64,000 nucleotides of DNA from UBA11740 sp035635855. Its GTDB lineage: Bacteria > Acidobacteriota > Blastocatellia > Pyrinomonadales > Pyrinomonadaceae. The stretch's first letter is position 1. Each line of letters opens with the position of its first letter. The DNA is taken from NCBI GenBank assembly GCA_035635855.1, contig DASQAF010000010.1:12781-76780 (forward strand). The letters run 5' to 3'. Shown in pieces: positions 25,728-34,437 of this stretch. The position numbers were made by a program, and so were the translations under genes. The notes below the pieces were generated by a model. The model was not told the DNA's origin. It saw only the letters and a program-made list of their open reading frames with translations, and did not search any database.

Positions 25728-26879
25728 ATGATGAACAAAGCGAAGGAGAGCACGGCCGGCAGTGCGGTGTCCACCGGACTGAGAGGCGTCGTGGCCGCCG
25801 CCTCGTCGATTGGCGACGTTAACGGCGAAAAGGGCGAGCTGATTTACCAGGGACTGAACATTCATGACCTGGCTACGAAATCGACATTTGAAGAAGTAGT
25901 GTTTCTGCTATGGAACGGGCGTTTGCCGAAGCGGGCCGAACTGGATGAGCTGAGAAAGAACATCGCCGCGTCTTATGAACTTCCCGAACCGGTCGCTACG
26001 CTGATTAAGACTTTTCCCGCCGCCGCTGAGCCAATGGATGCGCTGCGTACGGCAATTTCAGCACTGTCTTTCTATGACAAAGAGTCTCGTGACCTTTCGC
26101 GCGCAAGCAGCATCCGGGTTGCCACGCGCCTGACGGCGAGATTTCCGACTACTGTGGCGGCAATTGATCGCGCGCGCAACGGCCTCGATCCCGTCAAGCC
26201 CAGGCCGGATCTGAACATCGCGACCAACTTTCTTTACATGCTCAAAGACGAATTGCCCGACGAGTTCGACGCGCACGTGCTGGACGTAGCGCTCATCCTG
26301 CAAGCCGATCATGAATTGAACGCGTCCACCTTCACCGCGCGCGTGGTCGCCGGCACATTGGCCGATATGTACAGCGCAGTGACTGCGGCGTTGGGCGCGC
26401 TTTCAGGTCCGTTGCACGGCGGCGCCAACACGGCGATTATGAAGATTCTGCTTGAGATTGGCAGCATCGACCGCGTCGAGAATTATGTTAAAGAGGCGTT
26501 GGCGAAAAAGAAAAAGATTATGGGTTTTGGGCACGCCGTCTATAAGACGGAAGATCCACGCGCCACACACCTACGGCGCTTTTCAAAAGAGATGGGCGAG
26601 CGCAAAGGCGATACGAAGTGGTACGACATGACCGCGAAGTTGGAAGAAGTAATGAAGCGCGAGAAGGGCCTGCTGCCAAACGTTGACGCCTACTCGGCGT
26701 CAACCTATTACATGATGGGAATTCCGCTCGATCTCTACACACCGATTTTTGCAATCAGTCGCATCAGTGGTTGGACTGCACACATCCTCGAACAGTACGC
26801 CGACAACAAGCTGATTCGCCCACGCGCCGAGTACATCGGGCCGCGCAACGTGCCGTATGTGCCGATCGATGAGAGATGA
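25728..26879 (+). CDS. Citrate synthase
   Basis: Condenses oxaloacetate and acetyl-CoA to citrate. The 383 residues form the short, dimeric bacterial/archaeal type. It has GLRGVVAAASSIGDVNGEKGELIYQG, the first catalytic histidine in GPLHGGANTAIMK, the second in IMGFGHAVYKTEDPRA, and the catalytic aspartate in NVDAYSASTYYMMGIP. ARISGWTAHILEQ-like residues lie near the end. Methylcitrate synthases share this layout, and no prp genes are nearby to suggest it. Two ATGs are adjacent; the first is used here. Confidence 0.94.
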   Translation: MMNKAKESTAGSAVSTGLRGVVAAASSIGDVNGEKGELIYQGLNIHDLATKSTFEEVVFLLWNGRLPKRAELDELRKNIAASYELPEPVATLIKTFPAAAEPMDALRTAISALSFYDKESRDLSRASSIRVATRLTARFPTTVAAIDRARNGLDPVKPRPDLNIATNFLYMLKDELPDEFDAHVLDVALILQADHELNASTFTARVVAGTLADMYSAVTAALGALSGPLHGGANTAIMKILLEIGSIDRVENYVKEALAKKKKIMGFGHAVYKTEDPRATHLRRFSKEMGERKGDTKWYDMTAKLEEVMKREKGLLPNVDAYSASTYYMMGIPLDLYTPIFAISRISGWTAHILEQYADNKLIRPRAEYIGPRNVPYVPIDER

Positions 26880-27398
26880 CTTTTGAACGTACTTCCATCA
26901 AGATCCACAAATGGCTATCTTGGAATCAGCAGCGTTACTCCAATGACCAAACCCCTTCGAATAAGAAATAGATAACTCACCAGGTCGAACCGATTGAGCG
27001 GATGATTCGGTTGATTCGAGCCAACTCTTCGATCCAACACCGAAGTCCAACTTTTATAGAGAATTCTGTTGACTCCTGCCAACAGTTCTTATAAGGTTCG
27101 CCTACCTCGCAGAACGCAGGCTGAATTAATGGAGCCTCTGCTTCCTTGCATACTCACTCGATCCAGCCTCTCGAATTGACACCATAAGTGGATACCGGAA
27201 ACTGCTTCCTCGCACTTCAGTTGGAAGATCGCTGGAACTAGCGCAGCGCAGCTAGGGATCCGGAAAATATTCTCGTGTGCCTAAGCAGCCTCTGAACGCG
27301 GCTAAGGATTTCGCCCAATTTGGTGACCGCGCGTGTTGGTGCCAATGATAGTTAGAGTTTTACGAAAAACTCTCGAAACCTACCTTCGGAGGTGACTT
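26880..27398. other. 519-base gene-free stretch before the nucleotidase-like gene
   Basis: No open frame here looks like a gene. A weak promoter-like pair (TTGACT then TATAAG, about 27069-27095) and another TTGACA at 27177 can be seen, and GGAGGTGA precedes the next start codon. A long 5' leader for the next gene is possible. Confidence 0.4.
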
Positions 27399-30300
27399 AT
27401 GTATAGAGCGCTAGTTATTCGCGCAGGCTGGGTCTCATTATGCCTGCTTACTTTTGCAACAGCCTCGTTCTCTCAGCCCGCGCCGACCGCGACACCGAGT
27501 CCGACAACTAGTCCGAGTCCAACTCCGCTACGGATCATTTATACGGGGAAGTTTCTTGGATACCTCCGGGTACCATCACTGCAACCCCTCAACCCCACTC
27601 TGATCGGCACTTGTCCTGATGCGTCGAGTACTGACAGCCAAGCCGCTATTAAGTTCCTGGCGGGGCCTATCGATCCCAAAGAGCGCGAGAAATTCGACAA
27701 CTCCATTCGCGTCAGTACCGGTGACAACTTCGCGCCGCAACTGGAGGCGCGGGTGTTCGACTTCGTGCAGCCCAACCCCGAAGAATACAAACCGGGAAAT
27801 AAAGAACTCTACGATTGGTGGGATGGCAACTGGGTTCGTCCTATAGACCTTTCGCCGGCGAACCAACAGTTGTTGGGAAAGGAAAAGGCGCTGGGCCGAG
27901 CGATAATTCCAACGGACAATGTCGCCTGTTTTCTCTCGGCGGCAAAATACACCGCGGTTGTTCCTGGAAAGCACGACTTCTATTTCGGCGCGGAACGCGT
28001 GCGTCTATTGGCTCGATTCATGGCCGGGCTTCATCAAGCGGATTTCAAGCCCGTACAAATGCTGGGAGCCAACCTCGTGATCAAAACGTCACCAATAGAG
28101 GCTCCGCAGACCACGACACAAAAACCCAGGTCGAAGTGGTCTGATGAATCGACAGTGGTGGAGCTTCGCGAAGGCAAGTCGGTTTATCCATGGTTCTCGT
28201 CTCCAGTGCGTATTCAGGTTCCCATTGCTGAGAGCCTCCAAGATGATTGGAAGGCCTGGCTTGAATCCCCGACACCAAGTGATCTCAAAGAATTTCTCAA
28301 GAAGAAAGCTGCCGAGTCCAAGGACGAGGCGAAGGACAAGTGGACCAAACTCCGAGACGAGGTGACAAATCTTGAATCCGTCTGGGTCTGTCCGGCAAAT
28401 GACTTTAATGAGGTGTCTCTCGGCTGCCAGCGGGGATGGCAACTTTATCCACAGGTTTCCAAACTGGACAGCACCCGGATCAACTACTCAATGCCTATAC
28501 TGCCACGCCCGCCGGCCACCCTCACGACGCCACCCGGGAGAGACCTTCACTACGCTACATTCGAGCCCGGCAAGAACTATGGCTTGTGTCAACGAGACCA
28601 GAACCAATCCACCAATGACAAAGAGGTCGAAAAAGGGTGTCTGTCATTTTCCATCTTTCGTCCCTTCTTTAATTTTCCGCACGAGATTCCTTTGATTGGC
28701 ACCAAATATAACGATCCCGATCCCTTCGTCGTCATCCGAGACAAGGCCGACCACAGTCGTGATGTTGCCATCTTTGGAGTCGTAGATCCGAACATCGCCG
28801 CCGAGGTCGGGCTATTGAACTTTTCCTGGTCGAACGAAGATGGGAAGTTGAAGACACTAGTGAGCGCCGAGGACCCGGCCGAAGCCCTTCAGGAAGAGGT
28901 AGTGTACTTCAAAGAGTGGTACAAGCGGAACGGTTGGGGAGATTTCAAAGGCCTGAAAGTGTTGCTGGCCCAGATGAGTCCCCAGCTCGCCAGAGTCCTC
29001 GTCGCTCGTCTTCCATCACTCGAATTCCAAGTGGTTGTTACAGCAGCGGACGAGGAACAAGGCACGAGCGAAACGACATTGAGCACCGAATGGAAGTCCG
29101 GCACAAGCGCGGGCACATTCGTAGCAGTCCCATTACCGTACTATGACCCAAAGGATAAGAAGAACGAAGGCACCGTACATCTCGGCATGATCGAAGCCTC
29201 GCCTTCAAGCGACGGCAAGTCGTCGAAGTTTCTTGGAGACAGTTTGAGCCGGGTCGAGGTTCCTGCGACGAAGAGCGACGCCGGTTCATTCTGGAAAAAA
29301 GTTGAAGAGATTCTACCCAACTGTATGCCGGGGTTTAAGCTGACGGCTGAAACGCGGGCAGACAGAGTGAAGTGGCTGACGCTATGCGCGATGCGCGAGC
29401 GGTTGGGAGCCGATGTGGCCCTCATCCAGAAGCGTGATTTTTTTGACGGCCCTGACGAAGGCAGCAACGATATCGATGACATTCAGCACGTTTTGGATCG
29501 GAAGATCTGGAAAGGCGATCTACTAACCCTGATGTACGTTCCAGGCTCTGCGCTTAAGAAGGCGCTTGACCTGTCGAAAAGGTTCGACACTGACGATAAA
29601 AATCAATTGTCGCTGGAGAGCGAAAAGCTGCGCGGTCTGGAATATCTGGGTGTCACCAAACCCGGCAAGGACTATCTCATAAATGAAATGCCGCTCGACG
29701 AGAAGAAAGTCTACGCCGTGGCTACCTCCGACTATATCGGCGCGGGCGACACGGGCTATCCGGATCTGGCTACCGCCGCCCTGGATCCCAAGACGAACCC
29801 TTCACAGTATCCCGGCACACTGGAATCGATTAGCGGCGTCGTCTGTCGAAAACTCTTCTCTAATCAGGCTGAGAAGTATTGCCTTCCAGATATACGCCGC
29901 GATACCTATCTGGATAAAATTGCGGTTAACGCGCCGCCTTCGCCACGACCACCAAGCTTTGGGCGTAAGTTACACGATCTGTTCCCATTCAAGGCGCCGA
30001 AGGACACTGAGGCGCCAAAGAAGGCCGCCGACGCGCTCCAGCAAGTGGCGCAACACCATCCGATCTGGATGCTATCCTTGAAGAACTTTAGTGTTGGATT
30101 CCTTAGCCTAAGTAACAATCTGACTGATGCGCAGCTAGGTCAGAAATTCGCTGCAGTGTCCACTTCGGGTGTCACTGCAAAAAAGTCCCACACGATAACG
30201 ATCGGGCTTGGTACGCGGCTCTCGCGTTCCTCCCATTTGAATGAGTTCTTCGTCTCCATGGGCATCGATTACAGCGAGCAGTCGATAGGAGACGTAGCTC

Positions 30301-31055
30301 CGAACATAAGCCAGCTTAAGAATCGGTTGACTGGAGATGCCGGTCTCATTCGCAACATAAAAGGCGGCCGCTCAAAGGACCGTGTGGGCATTACTTTCAC
30401 GTTGCACGCGGAGACGCCGCTACGGCAGCCATTCGCGATTTTCACATTGAGCACGAAGGAGACACTGAAGATTACGCAGAATCGCAGCGTGTTGCTCCTG
30501 CCTCGAATTGGCATGCGTTGGCAGAACGGTGACAACTTTTTTGAAGTAGGAGGACAAGTGGGCAGAGAGATTCAGGCGTTTAGCGGATACCGATTCAACA
30601 CGCAGGGATCCATTGTTGAATGTCTTCCGAGTGCCACACTGACGTTTGCCGATTGCATAAAGGGCAATACGGCGATAACGAAAGACTCCGTGGCCAGAGC
30701 AATATTGCGGAACCGTCCGCGCGCCGGTTTGTATTGGAAATATGGTCTGTCAATCCCTTTCGGTTCGAAAGTGAAGTATGACATCAACCAGGAGGGAAAC
30801 CAGGAAGCCGATTTCTTCTTCAACTTTCACCAGGATAATTCTGCGGACACCAGATTCCTGGATCGCTCGAAACATAGCCTCAAATTCACTATCTGGCCCA
30901 GCTTCTCAATTGGGCCGAGTTTGCAGTTCCTTCTTTATCGAAACAAGGTGAATCACGATTTCCTGTTTCAAAAGCAGTTTGGGTTCGAGGCTAACTTCAG
31001 CTTCAATTTATCGAACCACCGCGAGAAGATGGTTCAGATCAAACACAAGCCGTAA
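27399..31055 (+). CDS. Degenerate 5'-nucleotidase-like protein with C-terminal barrel
   Basis: A 1218-residue exported protein. A signal peptide (1-25) and a Thr/Pro linker (26-44) come first. The next part follows the UshA/5'-nucleotidase pattern, but metal ligands are missing: IIYTGKFLGYL (46-56) stands where the family has NDxHG, VVPGKHDFYFG (188-197) stands for GNHEFDFG, and VVVTAADEEQG (about 545) stands where GGHSH is expected. Only STGDN (106-110) is intact. The nucleotidase C-domain is recognisable in DVALIQKRDFFDG, LTLMYVPGSALKKALDL and VYAVATSDYIGAGDTGYPDL. From about residue 890 alternating beta strands suggest an outer-membrane barrel. It is probably a non-enzymatic surface protein (inference). 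GGAGGTGA precedes the ATG. Confidence 0.75.
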   Translation: MYRALVIRAGWVSLCLLTFATASFSQPAPTATPSPTTSPSPTPLRIIYTGKFLGYLRVPSLQPLNPTLIGTCPDASSTDSQAAIKFLAGPIDPKEREKFDNSIRVSTGDNFAPQLEARVFDFVQPNPEEYKPGNKELYDWWDGNWVRPIDLSPANQQLLGKEKALGRAIIPTDNVACFLSAAKYTAVVPGKHDFYFGAERVRLLARFMAGLHQADFKPVQMLGANLVIKTSPIEAPQTTTQKPRSKWSDESTVVELREGKSVYPWFSSPVRIQVPIAESLQDDWKAWLESPTPSDLKEFLKKKAAESKDEAKDKWTKLRDEVTNLESVWVCPANDFNEVSLGCQRGWQLYPQVSKLDSTRINYSMPILPRPPATLTTPPGRDLHYATFEPGKNYGLCQRDQNQSTNDKEVEKGCLSFSIFRPFFNFPHEIPLIGTKYNDPDPFVVIRDKADHSRDVAIFGVVDPNIAAEVGLLNFSWSNEDGKLKTLVSAEDPAEALQEEVVYFKEWYKRNGWGDFKGLKVLLAQMSPQLARVLVARLPSLEFQVVVTAADEEQGTSETTLSTEWKSGTSAGTFVAVPLPYYDPKDKKNEGTVHLGMIEASPSSDGKSSKFLGDSLSRVEVPATKSDAGSFWKKVEEILPNCMPGFKLTAETRADRVKWLTLCAMRERLGADVALIQKRDFFDGPDEGSNDIDDIQHVLDRKIWKGDLLTLMYVPGSALKKALDLSKRFDTDDKNQLSLESEKLRGLEYLGVTKPGKDYLINEMPLDEKKVYAVATSDYIGAGDTGYPDLATAALDPKTNPSQYPGTLESISGVVCRKLFSNQAEKYCLPDIRRDTYLDKIAVNAPPSPRPPSFGRKLHDLFPFKAPKDTEAPKKAADALQQVAQHHPIWMLSLKNFSVGFLSLSNNLTDAQLGQKFAAVSTSGVTAKKSHTITIGLGTRLSRSSHLNEFFVSMGIDYSEQSIGDVAPNISQLKNRLTGDAGLIRNIKGGRSKDRVGITFTLHAETPLRQPFAIFTLSTKETLKITQNRSVLLLPRIGMRWQNGDNFFEVGGQVGREIQAFSGYRFNTQGSIVECLPSATLTFADCIKGNTAITKDSVARAILRNRPRAGLYWKYGLSIPFGSKVKYDINQEGNQEADFFFNFHQDNSADTRFLDRSKHSLKFTIWPSFSIGPSLQFLLYRNKVNHDFLFQKQFGFEANFSFNLSNHREKMVQIKHKP

Positions 31056-31094
31056 TGTGAATCGCCGGTAGCTGACAGTTCAGAGACGCCTTGC

Positions 31095-31859
31095 TTACTG
31101 ATCATCCGTCACCCGGATGAAGTCGCCGCCCGGGCCGAACTGATCGAACCCGTCCGTCTCGTTGGATTCGATAATTGATCCGATCGGCGGATGAAAGGCG
31201 GGAACTTCCGGCACAGTCATGTCTGGCGCTGCTGAACACGGTGGCGCCGGCTCAGGCTCCACGAAGTGCGGCGGCGCCGGCTGCTGGGACACGTGCAGCT
31301 CTCGATCCTCGTACTTCATGCCGTGCGGGAAATCCTTTCGCACTCGTTCCGCGATATCACCGAGATCGATAAAGCAATCCGCGACGTCGATCAACTTTGG
31401 CGCGGTGTTCGATCGAAAGCCGGCGACTTCCACGCGGCAGCCTTTGTAGGCCACTGAGTTGACCGCATAGACAAAGTCTTCGTCGCCTGAGACGAGTACC
31501 GCCGTGTCGTAGCGACCGGCAAGCGAAAGCATGTCGACGGCGATCTCGACGTCGAGGTTCGCCTTGCGCGTGCCATCATAAAAGGTCTTGAGTTCCTTTT
31601 GCACGACGCGGAAACCGTTGCGCCTCATCCACAACAGAAAGCCCTGTTGCCGCTCAGCGCCGGCATCCACGCCGGTGTAGAAGAAAGCTCGAAACAAACG
31701 ACCATCGCCTAAAAGGACCCGCAGCAATTTGTTGTAATCGATGTCGATATTGTGAAATCTTGCTGCGTGAAACAGATTGTTCCCATCAATAAAGATTGCC
31801 ACTTTTCCGCGATGGCCGAACTGCAACGAAATATTGTTCGCCGAATCAAAGTGGTTCAC
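31095..31859 (-). CDS. NYN-domain (LabA/DUF88) protein
   Basis: A 254-residue protein with a PIN-like NYN nuclease domain: VAIFIDGNNLFHAARF, FYTGVDAGAERQQGFLLWM, ANLDVEIAVDMLSLAGRYDTAVLVSGDEDFVYAVNSV and GFRSNTAPKLIDVADCFIDL. The acidic residues D (FIDGNN), D (VAVDM) and D (GDEDF) form the expected metal site, so RNA cleavage is likely. The C-terminal 70 residues are Pro-rich and unassigned. It is divergent from the following gene. Confidence 0.9.
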   Translation of the reverse strand: MNHFDSANNISLQFGHRGKVAIFIDGNNLFHAARFHNIDIDYNKLLRVLLGDGRLFRAFFYTGVDAGAERQQGFLLWMRRNGFRVVQKELKTFYDGTRKANLDVEIAVDMLSLAGRYDTAVLVSGDEDFVYAVNSVAYKGCRVEVAGFRSNTAPKLIDVADCFIDLGDIAERVRKDFPHGMKYEDRELHVSQQPAPPHFVEPEPAPPCSAAPDMTVPEVPAFHPPIGSIIESNETDGFDQFGPGGDFIRVTDDQ

Positions 31860-31983
31860 GTTAGTAAGCTCCGCTTAATAGTTTTCTACACCAACTAGAA
31901 TGCGGCTCGGATATGCTTGGGGTCAAGTGGGGCTACGGCTCACCGGTCGCCGCATCGTATAATCTCCCGCGAGGAGAACAAGA

Positions 31984-32859
31984 ATTACGCTGCCCGAAGC
32001 ATATTTAGCGGCGCTGCGGCCACAGGCAAGAGAGGATGGTTACTACGTAGTTCTGGCGCCTGCGCCTTCGCTGGACGACCGGCAGGCCGACGATTCAACC
32101 TTGGTGGAGGCGTCCCGACTGCTACGTCTGAAACCGGCTGAGTTGAGCCGGGCTCTGGCGTTGGCGCAGCCATTGCCGGTCGCTCGTATTCCGACCCAGG
32201 AGGACGCGGCCGCCATCGTCGGCGGCTTGCGCGGTTTAGGAATCGAGGGCGCAATTATCCCGAACGGCGATCTGCAAATGGAATTATCGTCAACTAAAAT
32301 TCGCGCGCTGGTATGCTCAGACGATTCGCTAACGGCGATTCCGGGCGGCGGCGTTGCTCAGGTCTCTGTCGGCTGGGACGAAGTTGCCTTGCTTGTGACC
32401 GGGCGCTTGCTGTCGAACCGGGTCGAAGTGGAAGAGCGAACCAGTCGTGGACGTAAACAAACCGTCGACTCACGTCAGTTTTCCTCGGATGAAGCAGTCC
32501 TCGACATTTATGCAAAGACACAGCGGGCGAACTGGCGAATTGTTGCCGCCAGCTTTGATTTTTCCTGCCTCGGCCCTGCCAAGTCAGTTACCACCTTTCA
32601 GAACTTTACGGCTTTGATCAACTTTCTGCGCGAGCGTGCGACCACAGCCGAATTCGATGATTCGTACCTTCGCGCTCGCCCGATACTCGAGACGCTCTGG
32701 CCGCAGGAGCAACAGACGAGAAAAGGCGAATTGCGTCGCCGGGGTTCGAGCAAGTTTGATTCTGCGACGGTAACCACCACCGACAACGAAGCTCAATTCA
32801 CTCGTTACTCTCGACTGAAACATTGTCTGAGGATGCGAGCACTGGAAGAAGACAAATGA
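31984..32859 (+). CDS. Unknown protein with an apparent ATT start codon
   Basis: I do not recognise this 291-residue protein. The frame is open from a TAA at 31960. The only start with a ribosome-binding site is ATT at 31984, with AGGAG at 31972-31976 and a seven-base spacer; TATAAT at 31958-31963 lies just upstream. The first conventional start codons (TTG/GTG, 32098-32101) have no such site and would cut 38 residues that look coding (LPEAYLAALRPQAREDGYYV). The protein has hydrophobic Ala/Leu-rich parts and a C-terminal LRERATTAEFDDSYLRARP stretch. Its stop overlaps the rlmB start (ATGA), so they are translationally coupled. Confidence 0.7.
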   Translation: MTLPEAYLAALRPQAREDGYYVVLAPAPSLDDRQADDSTLVEASRLLRLKPAELSRALALAQPLPVARIPTQEDAAAIVGGLRGLGIEGAIIPNGDLQMELSSTKIRALVCSDDSLTAIPGGGVAQVSVGWDEVALLVTGRLLSNRVEVEERTSRGRKQTVDSRQFSSDEAVLDIYAKTQRANWRIVAASFDFSCLGPAKSVTTFQNFTALINFLRERATTAEFDDSYLRARPILETLWPQEQQTRKGELRRRGSSKFDSATVTTTDNEAQFTRYSRLKHCLRMRALEEDK

Positions 32860-33659
32860 AGAAGAAGAGAGCGGACCAGGCGGTTCCGGAAAATCATGGA
32901 TTACTCTATGGAGTCAATCCGTTGTTGGAAGCGCTACGCGCCGGGGATCGAATTCCTGAAGAGGTCGTAATAGCCGAAGGTGCAAAGGACCATCGTCTGC
33001 ACGAATTGATCGAATTAGCCCGCGCCAGGAAGATTCCGGTCAGGCGGTCGCCGCGAGCTGCTTTGGATCGGACCGTTGGTAATACTCATCATCAGGGCGT
33101 GATGGCGCGAATACCGGCGGTAAGCTACGCCGACTCAGAAGATCTTTTGAGCGCGATTGCCGCGCGAGTGGGCGGGGAGGTTGAGCCGCTGGCCATTGTG
33201 CTCGACGGAGTTGAGGACCCGCGCAACCTGGGCGCGATTCTGCGTACGTCGGAGTGCGCCGGAGTCGACGGAGTGTTTGTTCCGGAACGCCGGGCCGCCG
33301 GCCTCAGCGAAACTGTGGCCAAGGCCTCAGCCGGCGCGATCGAACATGTCCCGGTCGCTCGCGTCACAAATCTTTCCCTTTTGATTAAGCAATTGAAAGA
33401 GCGTAACGTGTGGGTCATTGGAACGGCGGCCGACGCTTCGATGGAATACACGGAATGGGACTGGACCAAACCTTCGGCCCTGGTTCTGGGCGGAGAAGGC
33501 GCCGGCTTGCATCGCCTGATACGCGAGCGCTGCGATGTGCTGGTGCGAATTCCGGTGCATGGAAGGATTGAGTCTTTGAACGTCTCAGTTGCGGCGGGGA
33601 TCATTCTTTACGAAGCGCTGCGCCAGCGAAAGAACGTGCCAAGAGCGATTCAAAGATGA
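32856..33659 (+). CDS. rlmB: 23S rRNA 2'-O-methyltransferase (RlmB-like)
   Basis: A SpoU-family enzyme of 267 residues that methylates a guanosine ribose in 23S rRNA (G2251 in E. coli). An N-terminal substrate-binding domain (LLYGVNPLLEALRAGDRI) is followed by the knot motifs VLDGVEDPRNLGAILRTSECAG, LVLGGEGAGLHRL and IPVHGRIESLNVSVAAGIILYEA. I chose the ATG at 32856, which overlaps the previous stop; the frame is open to 32823 but that would lie inside the upstream gene. Confidence 0.92.
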   Translation: MKKKRADQAVPENHGLLYGVNPLLEALRAGDRIPEEVVIAEGAKDHRLHELIELARARKIPVRRSPRAALDRTVGNTHHQGVMARIPAVSYADSEDLLSAIAARVGGEVEPLAIVLDGVEDPRNLGAILRTSECAGVDGVFVPERRAAGLSETVAKASAGAIEHVPVARVTNLSLLIKQLKERNVWVIGTAADASMEYTEWDWTKPSALVLGGEGAGLHRLIRERCDVLVRIPVHGRIESLNVSVAAGIILYEALRQRKNVPRAIQR

Positions 33660-33746
33660 AACACGCCTCGGGTGCCAATCGTTTAAGCACAGGGGCCATT
33701 GCTGATTGATTATCTGGCTGGCGCGGCTATTGGGGAGCCTGGAAAA

Positions 33747-34274
33747 ATGTTCTGTCCTAAATGCGCAACGCAAAATGTCGAAGGGGCGAGCTTCTGTCGT
33801 TCGTGCGGAGCAAACATCAGTCTGATACCGCAGGCGCTCAGCGGGCAGTTGCCCAACGCTCCGGCGAATGAGGGCCTCGATCGCTGGTCGCGGCGAAAGC
33901 GACGGCGCGAACCAAGTCTCGATGATGGCATCAGACATTTGATGATGGGTATCGCGTTTGTGATTATTTCAGTTCTTGTTGGCAAATATAGTCCCGGAGG
34001 CTGGACATGGTGGTACTGGATGCTGATTCCGGCCGCGACATTTCTCGGCCGAGGTATCTCTGAAATCATTCGCTCCAGGCAAATAAAACCCGCGGCCACC
34101 GGAGTGGGTCAGCCGCAGATGACTTCTGGATCGCGAGTAGAGAGTTTGCCGGCGCCTCGGACCGGAGAGCTGAGAACGCCCGTGCCGAGCGTTACCGAAG
34201 GTACGACGCGTCACTTGGGAACTGAAGCGCCGACGAAACATTTTGATTCGTGGGAAGGTCAGAAACCGTCCTGA
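33747..34274 (+). CDS. Zinc-ribbon membrane protein
   Basis: A 175-residue protein starting MFCPKCATQNVEGASFCRSCGANI, a four-cysteine zinc ribbon (CPKC and CRSC). Two membrane segments follow (about LMMGIAFVIISVLVG and WWYWMLIPAATFLG), and then a Pro/Thr-rich tail ending in TTRHL. Such zinc-ribbon proteins are common in Acidobacteriota and have no known role. The start at 33747 begins the zinc ribbon; GGGGAG lies upstream. Confidence 0.8.
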   Translation: MFCPKCATQNVEGASFCRSCGANISLIPQALSGQLPNAPANEGLDRWSRRKRRREPSLDDGIRHLMMGIAFVIISVLVGKYSPGGWTWWYWMLIPAATFLGRGISEIIRSRQIKPAATGVGQPQMTSGSRVESLPAPRTGELRTPVPSVTEGTTRHLGTEAPTKHFDSWEGQKPS

Positions 34275-34304
34275 TCGTTATGGCGGGAAATTGTCCATGG
34301 ATTA

Positions 34305-34333
34305 GGGGGCGGGCTAGTGCCCGCCCTGTTTTG
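34305..34333 (+). terminator. Terminator after the zinc-ribbon gene
   Basis: GGGCGGGC, loop TAGT, GCCCGCCC, then TGTTTTGTG. A second, weaker GGCGGG motif precedes it at about 34281. Confidence 0.75.
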
Positions 34334-34437
34334 TGTGAATCAATAATAATGGCGGGTAGCCTGCCGCTAAACCTGCTAAGTGGTTTCCGATTCGAGGCGA
34401 TGGGAGTTTGGACGAACATCGCCTCGCATTGTCTTCA

